Positions 32,890 to 42,157 of a stretch of DNA of 64,000 nucleotides are shown in pieces. Below the pieces are notes generated by a model that was given only the letters and a program-made list of their open reading frames with translations, made no database searches and had not been told where the DNA came from. The DNA is taken from the NCBI GenBank assembly GCA_932294295.1, contig OW028585.1, positions 29,124,720-29,188,719 of the forward strand, read 5' to 3'. The DNA comes from Alitta virens (lineage: Eukaryota > Annelida > Polychaeta > Phyllodocida > Nereididae). Each line of letters begins with the position of its first letter. Position 1 is the first letter of the stretch. Position numbers and translations under genes: made by a program.

Positions 32890-35169
32890 TTTGTCCTACA
32901 GTGCCATGGATCGTGCAAATTCTAGCCTGCTAGAATATACTTCATGATCCGATCTAAATCCATTCGATTTTAAGCCGATCAAAAGATCTAGATCTGCAGA
33001 ATCAGCCCACGGTCACGCATGGCTGGTCAAGAGCAGATCTTTGAAAGCCATGCGCGTAAAGAATTAACGAGTTCATTCAAGTGGAAATTCTGCGTGCCCA
33101 GCCCTACGTGGAACAGATTGGCTAGGTAGCCAAGTATTCACCCGCAATCAACAAACAACATGCTTACCAGCAAGTTTCACCTGCACAAGTGTGGACTTTT
33201 TCGCGCCATTTCATGTGACCCAATTAAGTCATGACTCTTGTCGCACGCCAGGTGGCAGTGCTCAACGCAACGAAATTAGATTTACAAGTTATGACTATTT
33301 TAGCCTAAATAAGTTAACAAAAAGTTCGGAGTTGGGCACTGCAGAAATAAATTTTGAAATAATGTTCATGTTTGGATCATGCGCTATCAAATAATATGAC
33401 AGATAATTAAGTTATACATGTATTAGGTCCAACATGTGTGAGGTCATTAACCAACGTATATATTCAGGGGCGTCGATTCGGTGGATATACATACCCCCCA
33501 CCTTCAGAGAAGGGGGGGATGATCAATGCAATCATCCCCCCCCCCTGAAATTCACAAATGAAAATTAACCTTTCACACACTTTGGTTTGGAACATTTGTG
33601 CTTTGTTAACAGTTTGCACTTGATATCACACAATTATCACATCAGTACAAGTTTATAAGCATAAGTGATCCACCATTAATTTACCTTAATTTACCTCTTG
33701 GCTAGTGTCTGCGCATTAACTGCTGCTACTTGTATGAGGGAAAGTCACAGGGAGCCAGACAAAGTATAGGCCTGCATCCCCCCCCCCCCCAACCGTCAAG
33801 AGAAATCGACGCCCCTGTATATATAATATATATCAACATTTTTCAGAAGATTGAATGAGCGATGCCTCATCGAAAACTGCTTGTATTATGAAATTTTACC
33901 GCAAAGTACAAAAGGATAGTAAACGGCCCAGAAGTGGTCCGTGGGGGGGGGGGGATGTTATATCCAACCCCCCCCCCCCCCTCGCCAATACATATTTATA
34001 CTGTTAAGTTGTGCACGTGTGCACCAATTAAGTAGCCTAAAACAATGTTTTTTAATTAATTTATGTCCAGGTGAAAACAAAATGCATAAGCAGGCCTATG
34101 TATAACACAGACCAGACAGATCAGCATTTGACTCTCTGTAGCATTATCTAACGTGCGCAGGTGTACTGAACTGAGGAACCGTGTGACATCTTTTTTGGCG
34201 CCATTGGATGTGTGGCGCAACAGTGCATTAGAGACTGGTGGCGCCTCTGCTGGGAGATTGTAAATGTTTATCATGATATGTATATATCAATGCTTTTTAC
34301 AATATTTTTTTTTTAGATTTTGAAATCAAATATTATGTAGATTTGATTAATGAAAATTGGTGGTATCCACCTGTACGCTCGTCCCGCTGGTTGTTGCAGC
34401 GTTTTACAACTTGCAAGGCTGCATCGTCGGCAAGAAATCTTGATCGAGGTATTCGGAGCTCTAATTTTTGGTAATAAATTGAAGATTTTGAACCCTTTTA
34501 GCCACTATACATGCATGTTCACCCCACATGACCAACTGCACAGTTTAAATCATGTGTGCACATAAGTGTAATTTATGCGATCCTCATGAAAACAATCAGG
34601 AAATGCTGTTTATGAGTCAAATAATTGTGGGAAAGTCTTGTGTTTGGGCTGTGAGGTGTCAATACAAGGGTGTGTAAACAAACATTGGAGCTCTTTTAGA
34701 GAAAGAGCTATTGAATGTATGTTGTCTGTTACCGAAGTACACACTGCAAGTGTTAAACTTAAGATTATGATGTATTACAAATAACTAAAGACTCTCTTTT
34801 TACTGTCAGCATAATTTAAGACACTATGCATGCCTGATGCAGTCTATGTTTCAGTCAGTGTATTCCAGGCCAGCCAGCATGTGTCGGCAAAAGTACGGCC
34901 GACAGAGAAGTAGCAGGCTTTAATAACAATGGCCAGGAGTGGATCTAAAGCATTCTGAATAACAGGAATGGATATGGGGCATATGCCCTCAACTACAATC
35001 TTTGTCAGAATGTTTTGGATCCGCCTTGGTCTTCATTATTAACTTACAACTCTACTATCGGCCACCATGTTGCTGATGTTTGCTATATATGTTGCCAAGT
35101 AAAATCTTAACTAGTTCTGACTGATATGGTAATTTGATGGTAACTATGAAAGGATTTGTTGTGTTTCAG
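32890..35169. other. Intergenic/5' region between the Cys-module gene and the zinc-finger gene
   Basis: This divergent region must hold both promoters and the first, non-coding exon(s) of the zinc-finger gene; I cannot place them. A MITE lies at 33465-33816, and poly-G/poly-C tracts lie near 33943-33982. A GATCGAG|GTATTC site near 34447 is a possible donor of an upstream exon, but support is weak. Confidence 0.4.
33465..33816. mobile_element. MITE with CAGGGGCGTCGATT ends
   Basis: Perfect 14-bp inverted ends CAGGGGCGTCGATT and AATCGACGCCCCTG. Flanks TATATATT and TATATAAT differ at one base, consistent with a decayed 8-bp target duplication. Confidence 0.75.
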
Positions 35170-35178
35170 ATGATGTGA
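35170..35178 (+). promoter_or_regulatory. Minimal upstream ORF in zinc-finger 5' UTR
   Basis: Directly after the acceptor, ATG-ATG-TGA forms a two-codon upstream ORF 36 nt before the main start. A second, out-of-frame ATG at 35209 (T at -3, C at +4, weak) overlaps the main start. Confidence 0.4.
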
Positions 35179-35213
35179 CTGGAGGTATCTGATTGACGGC
35201 GTCTGTCAATGCA

Positions 35214-38200
35214 ATGGAAGGGGGGCATCTATCAACTGGTCCTCCTGTGGTTGACCTCAATGGAGATGCATTGCTGGCGTGTGCAACATGCGGCAAAACA
35301 TTCGTGACCTTGGATCGACTTGACAAACATGTTAACACCAAACACAATCCATTCGAGAAGTATTTGGCAGAATGTGGAGTATGTGGCGAACTGTTCACTC
35401 GACTGGAGCACCTTGAAGAACATGTTGATGACGTGCATCGCAAGGGCCCGATATGGCCAAGGAGGGTGTTAGAATCATTGTACATTTGTGTCACTTGTGA
35501 AGAACGTTTCCCTGATATTTTTCAACTTGTTGATCACATGAAAAGCCACGATCCTGAAAGCCACGATCCTGAGAGTCACAGCCCTGATGGCCACAGTACT
35601 GAAAGCCATGATCCTGATAGTCACGGTACTGACAGCTATGGTCCTGATAGTCACGGTACTGAAAGCTACATTATTGAAAGCCATGGTCCTGGTTTTCACG
35701 GTACTGAAAGCTACACTATTGAAAGCCATGGTCCTGATAGTCACGGTACCGAAAGCTACGCTACTGATGGTCACGGTACTGAAAGCTATGGTACTGATGG
35801 TGTCACCTTGCCTCGTGAAGATGACCAGGAAAGCGATCATAATGTGTCATTTAGAAGTGACACAGATCTTGAGCGTCTCATGATTGACAGTGAGAATGAC
35901 ATTTGCAATGATTATAACGCTGCAACACCGAACGCTGCTCCCGAAGGAAACAATAACAACCGTGTTGTAAGCAGCGAAAATCGATGCGCACCAGCATTAG
36001 TGACTGCTCTACCAATCCCAGGTGAATGTGACAAATCATTGAACGATGAAAACAGTGCCAAAGAAAGCTTGGAGGGCCAATGTACATCAGTGTTGTCAAC
36101 TGTTAAACCATTATCTCATGCAACTGACATGTCTTTGAGCTTTGAGAACACTGCCAAAGAAATTCAAGATAAATCAGTGTTATCAACTGTTGTATCTGCA
36201 TCAGATACATTTGAAAAGTCTTCAAACTATGAAAATACTGTGGAAGCAAGCTTTGAAATTCAAGATACACCAGTATCAAACACTATTGTGCCCATAAAGA
36301 AAGAGCTTGACAAGACAGTGTCAGTTGGTGCAAGGAACAATGTTCGGATTAAAAAAAGACGTCTTGGCAGACCACGAAAGGATGGGCTTAATTTAGGGCG
36401 TTTTGCATCATTGAGACCTGATGGTTGTGATTTTTGTAAAGAGAGTTTCAATTCAAGACAAGACTTGCTCGATCACAAAATATTGCTTCATCCATTGTGC
36501 TTGTTTAGTTGCGATGAGTGCAAGGAAGGATTTAAAAGTCAACATTTCTTGGAACGTCATTTGGTTACGGAACACTCAGATATGTACATGAAACAAAAAA
36601 ATGGGAAAAGGAGGGTTCGGAGAATAATTCGAAAACAAGATGTTGATAAAGGAAAGAATCGGCCCCAAATTCCCGGCGAAAAAGAGTCAGAAATCAGTGA
36701 CAATACAGCTAATATGAATGAGAAACCTAGTGAATATTTGGTAGACAGTGGCCTCAATGAAGCCAGTGCTGAACCGTCTGATGAGACGCAAAATGTAGTT
36801 GCGGAAACTGAGGAATCTCAAGGTAATGCTCAGCCACAAGACAACTTGTGCACTCCTGAAGTGAGCTATGCTGATTTTAAGGCAGACATTTCACCTAACA
36901 TTAGCACCAGTGAGGCTGTCCCTGTTAATGAATGTAAAAGTCAGCTGCTTGGAGTCTCAAGTACTGACGAAGTGATCCGCGTAAATTCTGGCATTCTGGT
37001 GTTGAAACTCACCTCTGAAGGGAGCTTTAATTTAGGCGACAATGAACAGAACAGATGCCCTAGCTCAGTTAAACAAAATGGCAGCTTTCTCGATACAAGT
37101 TTAGACAGTTCCTTTGAAAGTCAGGTGTCTGCTCAAGGCAATCATGATGACACTAAATTCAAGAAACGAGGGAGAGGTAGACCACGAAAGAAGTATCGGA
37201 TTATGTCGTTCTTAGATAAACAACAGGCTAACTCTGATGTTACTGATCCAAATCTGATTGCAGTGGACATTAATACATCAGAGGTGAAAAAACATGGACC
37301 AGGGAGACCTTGTAAACGGCAAGTTAGTGAATCTTGTTCCACTTTAACAGGCATGATAGATGGGATAGCTGATAAGAGTCCTGAATCTAAACAAATTGTG
37401 ACCGACCCACACCAGATTATGCAGCAGACTAACTCTGACGTCACTGATGTAAGTCTGATTAAAGTGGATTCTGATACACCAGTAGTGAAGAAACGTGGAC
37501 CTGGTAGACCTCGAAAACGACAAAACAGTGACAGAAACCAGATGAAGGAAGAGCATCGTGAGATGGTAGGTAAGCCGAATGACCGTGTATTGGGGAGTGA
37601 AAGCGGATTTGGGGTAAAGAACAGCAGTGGAAGCTTTAACCCTTCGCTAGTGTGGAACGAAGATATACAGTCGACTGAAATAGTATTTCTATACCAATGT
37701 CAAGGATGTGAGCAGGTATTTGAGACTTTGAATGTTCTGGACATTCACATATTATCTGCGCACAAGCATTATCAAAAAAGAGGCAGAAGAGGAAGGCCGC
37801 CAGCGAAGAAGTCGTGTTTGACCTGTCTAGAAGAGTTTAGTGGTGCTTTTGTGTACGATGCTCACATGAGACATTTTCATAATTGGAATGATGCATCCAG
37901 AGTAAGGCGAGTTAAGAGTTATCCTGATACGAACTCAGAGCAGACAGAATTTAACGTAGCGACCAAGCAGTCTCCTACGAGTAATCAGGTACAAGTGAAG
38001 ATAGAGAAGGTCGCTATCGAGTCTCCGATAAGCAGACCAATACAAGTGAAGGTCGAAAAGGGAACACCAGTCATGAAATCGCTGGTGGTGAAGTTAGAGC
38101 GAGTGAGAATATACAGCTGTGACCTCTGTGGTAAGGATTTTTACAACAAAATAAATTTGCAAAATCATCTAGAAAACCATGTAGAAATGAGTGATTCTGA

Positions 38201-41177
38201 TTCGTCAGAGAGCTCGTATAGAAAGCCAGTGAAGAAACGCAGAGGTTCTAAGTGGAAATCAGCAGCGTTCAAATGCAGAGTATGCACCAAGGTGTTCACA
38301 AAAAGGTCGCATTTGGCCGAGCATGTGTGGATTCACTTCACCAAGTTACCATGGCAATGTCGTTATTGCGAGAAAGGGTTCAGGCGCGAAACTCAATTAG
38401 CGATGCACATAGATCAAAAACATCTGGAAGAACAACTGGAAGCTGCCCAGCAATCTGGTGGACAGGATTCAACTGTCATGGCAGAGACCCACAGGCCGTT
38501 TGAGTGTGAAATTTGTTACCAAGTGTTCCCTCGTAAGTGTGATGTCGAGTGTCACCTGCTGGAGCACCTGAACGAAAACCTGGTAAAGTGTGACGGTTGT
38601 GAACTGGTGTTTCAGGATCAAGAGTCGAAGTTGGCGCACAGTGGACAGTGCTATATGAACATCAACAAACGACCAGGAAGACCTTGTAAGACGTTTGAGG
38701 GTGAGTTAGATGACGAGTACCGGCCTTATGAATGTGACATTTGTGACAGACAATTCAAGCGTAAATGTCACTACGATGACCATGTGTGGACTCACAGGAA
38801 AAAGAAGCCATTCCAGTGTAATTTGTGCAATAGAAGTTTTCTTCGTGTGAACCAGCTCAATGGTCACATAGCGATGCAGCATAAGATATACTATGGCCAG
38901 GATGGTCAAGATGGTCAAGATGACCACCAGGATGACCACCAGGATGACCTCCAGGATGACCTCCAGGATGACCTCCAGGATGACTACAAGGATGACTACC
39001 AAGATGACCAGTCTGTTATTGTCAAGGGTGCTGCATACTCCGGCCAAGATGACCAATCTACAAATGTCGAATGCGCTGCACCTCTGGAGGCTACAGACGA
39101 GTCGCAAATCGGTGAAAGTAGTAGTTATGAGGCAGGCAACAAGGACGCACAAGGGGTGCAAGATGTACCGTCAAAATTTGTTGTGCCTGGTCCGAGTGTG
39201 TCGAGTCCTCCGTACTCTCCAAGGAGAATAGCCAGGGAGATTTTCATAAGGCAAAACAGAGGAAAGTATTCCGAACGCTGTTCAGTTTGCAAACAATATT
39301 TCCAAAACTCCAATCATCTAATGGAACATGTGTGGACCCACCTGTCCCAAAAACCATACAAGTGCGATGTTTGCGGCAAGGGGTTTACACGTCGACGCAA
39401 TAAAGTTATGCACTCTGCTCGACACAATGGAGTAGAGTATGAAGTGTACAGCTGGACGCGTGTTCAAGAGAGAAAATCATCCAAGAGAAAGAAGAAGGAT
39501 AACCCCTTGTATGCATGTTTATATTGCGGAAAGCAACATACTGTGAAAGCACACTTGATCATGCATCTCCCACGCCACTTAGATGATTGTCAATTCGTTT
39601 GCTTGTACTGCAGCAAGAAGTTCAGTAATGAATCAATGTTCCAAAAGCATGCTCTGACACATGAGAGTGATCTTGTAGCTGACGAGGAAACTTCACCGGA
39701 CGATATGAATGATATGGAGATTCCCCAGTATGTGTACGACACCAGTGGAAGTCAGATGTATCTTCTTCCGAGTGCTCGAAGCATGGTGCCGAGTGCAGAT
39801 CGACCGTACCCTTGCAGTGTGTGCGGAAAGGCGTTCAAGACGAAAGGGCATTATAACGAGCACTCTTGGATACACAGCGAAGTGAAACCGTACAACTGCA
39901 ATGTGTGTAAGAAGGGTTTTCTGCGCAAGAATATGTACAGAGCTCACATGGCTAGGCACGATGTCCGTGTACCAACAAAATTTCGATCAAGAAAGGCCAA
40001 GAGGAATGGATCATTGGAACAAATAACTAAAAAACTGAAGACATCCGGAGCCCTGAAAACCAAAACGTGTTACATATGTAAAAAGAAGTTTGGTAACAAA
40101 AGTCACTTAGAAGAACACATTTGGGTACACTACAATGAGAAGCCGTACAAATGCAACCAATGCTCTCGAAGCTTTGTCCGACACAGTCTCTTGCAAAATC
40201 ACATGTGGAGTGTTCATTCAAAGTCAAGTGGTCTGCACCAAGCCAAAGACGCCAAGTTGCAAGGTACGATGGATGAAATAAATAATAAACTTCAGTCATC
40301 CGGTGCGCTGAATACCAAAAAGTGTTTCATTTGTCACAAGCAGTTCACGTACAAAAGTCACTTGGAAGAACATGTCTGGATTCATTATAAAGAGAAGCCG
40401 CATCAGTGCGACCTTTGCCCAGAAAGCTTCATCAGACTCAGACAGTTACAAACTCACATCTTACGTTTACACAAAAACAAGAAACCAGTCCATGTACCCA
40501 GAGAAGATGCTGAACCAGCAGCAGCAGCATCTGCATCAACAGTTGCAGCAGCAGCAACAGGCCAGTTTAAGTGCTACGTCTGCGAGGAGATTTTCGGCAG
40601 CAAAGAGGATGTCATCAGACATGTTGCGTTGCACAGTGAACCTTTCCAAGTGAGCAGCTATCTCCCAAATGTCAACAACAGATTGTTGACTCGGCAGCAA
40701 CACGAGGGCGATCTGGAAAGTGTGAGCACTGAATCTAGTCCTGAAACACTTCTCGAACAGGAGTGCCTTGATATGCTGACACCCGTGGAATATGAGAGAG
40801 AGCCAGGTGAAGTACGCTTGGGAGACTCTGAGCTAATTATGTTGAAGAAAGAGAGCATTCCTATCATTGAAATCGACCAAGGAATTGATCCTATTATTGA
40901 AATTGACCGGGATGTTCATAACGATAGCATCTTTGCTCCCTTTAGGAGTAACACCACTGGTGATAACTTCATGAGAGTTATAACAATCGATGTCGATGAT
41001 AATCAAGATCAAGTTCATCAGCCTGTCATAGAAGGAACCTCTCATGTTGATCTGTTTCCTCGATCTTGTATCGACCAAAACTCTCAGATTGATCTTGTTG
41101 ATCATGAACAATTTCCACCATCGACGTCATCGGGGGATGTTATCGGTCAGATTATTATCAAACCCGAATATTGTTAG
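35214..41177 (+). CDS. Giant single-exon C2H2 zinc-finger protein with AT-hook motifs
   Basis: A 1987-residue product from one uninterrupted exon. The start is the ATG at 35214 (G at -3, G at +4); an in-frame stop lies at 35190, and a TTTCAG acceptor at 35164-35169 implies at least one upstream non-coding exon. I count about 25 C2H2 fingers: three near residues 20-115, two near 400-460, two near 825-905, then a long series from about 966 to 1800, mostly in pairs. One finger (about residue 1128) ends in Cys and may not bind zinc. Six AT-hook-like GRP motifs lie near residues 384, 650, 695, 761, 857 and 1152. Two low-complexity tracts are at about residues 110-198 (SHGTESY-like) and 1227-1266 (Asp/Gln-rich). 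The C-terminus is acidic and finger-free. Expected role: nuclear DNA-binding regulator. I do not recognise a one-to-one orthologue. ATTAAA poly(A) candidates lie at 41365 and 41381. Confidence 0.93.
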   Translation: MEGGHLSTGPPVVDLNGDALLACATCGKTFVTLDRLDKHVNTKHNPFEKYLAECGVCGELFTRLEHLEEHVDDVHRKGPIWPRRVLESLYICVTCEERFPDIFQLVDHMKSHDPESHDPESHSPDGHSTESHDPDSHGTDSYGPDSHGTESYIIESHGPGFHGTESYTIESHGPDSHGTESYATDGHGTESYGTDGVTLPREDDQESDHNVSFRSDTDLERLMIDSENDICNDYNAATPNAAPEGNNNNRVVSSENRCAPALVTALPIPGECDKSLNDENSAKESLEGQCTSVLSTVKPLSHATDMSLSFENTAKEIQDKSVLSTVVSASDTFEKSSNYENTVEASFEIQDTPVSNTIVPIKKELDKTVSVGARNNVRIKKRRLGRPRKDGLNLGRFASLRPDGCDFCKESFNSRQDLLDHKILLHPLCLFSCDECKEGFKSQHFLERHLVTEHSDMYMKQKNGKRRVRRIIRKQDVDKGKNRPQIPGEKESEISDNTANMNEKPSEYLVDSGLNEASAEPSDETQNVVAETEESQGNAQPQDNLCTPEVSYADFKADISPNISTSEAVPVNECKSQLLGVSSTDEVIRVNSGILVLKLTSEGSFNLGDNEQNRCPSSVKQNGSFLDTSLDSSFESQVSAQGNHDDTKFKKRGRGRPRKKYRIMSFLDKQQANSDVTDPNLIAVDINTSEVKKHGPGRPCKRQVSESCSTLTGMIDGIADKSPESKQIVTDPHQIMQQTNSDVTDVSLIKVDSDTPVVKKRGPGRPRKRQNSDRNQMKEEHREMVGKPNDRVLGSESGFGVKNSSGSFNPSLVWNEDIQSTEIVFLYQCQGCEQVFETLNVLDIHILSAHKHYQKRGRRGRPPAKKSCLTCLEEFSGAFVYDAHMRHFHNWNDASRVRRVKSYPDTNSEQTEFNVATKQSPTSNQVQVKIEKVAIESPISRPIQVKVEKGTPVMKSLVVKLERVRIYSCDLCGKDFYNKINLQNHLENHVEMSDSDSSESSYRKPVKKRRGSKWKSAAFKCRVCTKVFTKRSHLAEHVWIHFTKLPWQCRYCEKGFRRETQLAMHIDQKHLEEQLEAAQQSGGQDSTVMAETHRPFECEICYQVFPRKCDVECHLLEHLNENLVKCDGCELVFQDQESKLAHSGQCYMNINKRPGRPCKTFEGELDDEYRPYECDICDRQFKRKCHYDDHVWTHRKKKPFQCNLCNRSFLRVNQLNGHIAMQHKIYYGQDGQDGQDDHQDDHQDDLQDDLQDDLQDDYKDDYQDDQSVIVKGAAYSGQDDQSTNVECAAPLEATDESQIGESSSYEAGNKDAQGVQDVPSKFVVPGPSVSSPPYSPRRIAREIFIRQNRGKYSERCSVCKQYFQNSNHLMEHVWTHLSQKPYKCDVCGKGFTRRRNKVMHSARHNGVEYEVYSWTRVQERKSSKRKKKDNPLYACLYCGKQHTVKAHLIMHLPRHLDDCQFVCLYCSKKFSNESMFQKHALTHESDLVADEETSPDDMNDMEIPQYVYDTSGSQMYLLPSARSMVPSADRPYPCSVCGKAFKTKGHYNEHSWIHSEVKPYNCNVCKKGFLRKNMYRAHMARHDVRVPTKFRSRKAKRNGSLEQITKKLKTSGALKTKTCYICKKKFGNKSHLEEHIWVHYNEKPYKCNQCSRSFVRHSLLQNHMWSVHSKSSGLHQAKDAKLQGTMDEINNKLQSSGALNTKKCFICHKQFTYKSHLEEHVWIHYKEKPHQCDLCPESFIRLRQLQTHILRLHKNKKPVHVPREDAEPAAAASASTVAAAATGQFKCYVCEEIFGSKEDVIRHVALHSEPFQVSSYLPNVNNRLLTRQQHEGDLESVSTESSPETLLEQECLDMLTPVEYEREPGEVRLGDSELIMLKKESIPIIEIDQGIDPIIEIDRDVHNDSIFAPFRSNTTGDNFMRVITIDVDDNQDQVHQPVIEGTSHVDLFPRSCIDQNSQIDLVDHEQFPPSTSSGDVIGQIIIKPEYC
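35545..35805 (+). repeat. Coding minisatellite (SHGTESY-like) in zinc-finger gene
   Basis: A tandem in-frame repeat of short His/Ser/Asp/Glu units (SHDPE, SHGTES, SYGPD) covering about residues 110-198. Units are multiples of 9 or 18 nt and diverged, so length polymorphism is likely. Confidence 0.85.
38895..39012 (+). repeat. Coding minisatellite (12-bp units) in zinc-finger gene
   Basis: In-frame 9- to 12-bp units related to GATGACCTCCAG encode DGQ, then DDHQ, DDLQ and DDYQ repeats, an acidic linker between finger clusters. Confidence 0.88.
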
Positions 41178-42040
41178 ATTCTGTATAATATTATACTTGC
41201 CATTTTGATATTTTAGACAGCTTCTCCGTTTCGTTTCATATGATATATAAATTGAGGTGTTATATAATACTACGCTTGAGTTGCATCTGTACTTATGGGA
41301 CTTTATAATAGCTAACCTGTTCTGTATACTTACTGTTACTGTAGCTAATTAATGCATTTCATGTATTAAACTGTATACATATTAAATCATTGTATTGCAT
41401 TCAACAGGTTCAGCATTGTACATAGTTTTAATGCATAATTGCATATACTGATAATATAGTACTTACTGGGTCCAGTGACTGTACACAAATTAGAGACTGT
41501 TGCATCAGATTTGGTGTAATTACAGCTATGTGTAACCATTGATATTGTTCAATAGCGTTGTGAATTGTACATTTCAGCATTAAAATATCATTATCGTAAC
41601 AGAATTAGTGGTTCGTCTTGGTTGATGATTAGGCATTCATTTGCAGTAATTAACCTCTTTAACATCTAACTTAATTTAATGGTCAAGATGGACTGGCCAC
41701 TGGCCAGTGTATCTCCGCGTCAATACCTGGATACTTGTATGACGTGCATTCCTTATGCCGAGGCATCAGTTCTAGGCTAAACTCATTAATTACACTCACA
41801 AGCGTATGCGAAACAGCAACTCCAGGTCAGATAGTATCAGCTATAGTTTATTAGCTGTATATGTCATAACACAGATACTCTAGTGACAATGTCTAACACA
41901 ATTGGCATTTAATTTTATAATATTCTAGTTATGTGTACGTAGGTTTTCCAGTCTTCAGTTGTGACGTAATGTACTCCTCGGCTAACTTAACACATACAGC
42001 CTGTTCAAGCTTGAGTCTTTCTCGGCTCCATACTGCATGC

Positions 42041-42157
42041 AGCCATTAGGGTGCTTCTTGGTTTACAGAGAATCTGCTCAGTTCCTCCATGCCATGGTGG
42101 GGACTTGAACTCCATACAACCTTTCCGTTTGAGCACCTTAACCATTAGATGGCTCCA
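42041..42157 (-). repeat. tRNA-like repeat
   Basis: GGGGACTTGAACTCC (reverse B box) and CACCTTAACCATTAGATGGC (reverse A box) show a decayed tRNA-derived head, divergent from the main SINE family. Confidence 0.55.

Noticed and set aside
34350..34565. A coding first exon for the zinc-finger gene
   Set aside because: A stop codon in the zinc-finger frame at 35190 prevents any upstream exon from contributing coding sequence in that frame.
35193..35213. Start of the zinc-finger frame at 35193
   Set aside because: The codon there is TTG, not ATG. The first in-frame ATG with good context is at 35214, so the protein begins there.
35475..35840. 121-codon minus-strand frame opposite the zinc-finger gene
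   Set aside because: It is a shadow of the SHGTESY minisatellite; its repeated composition follows from the other strand.
38706..39161. 151-codon minus-strand frame
   Set aside because: Shadow of the DDxQ coding repeat and finger region on the plus strand.
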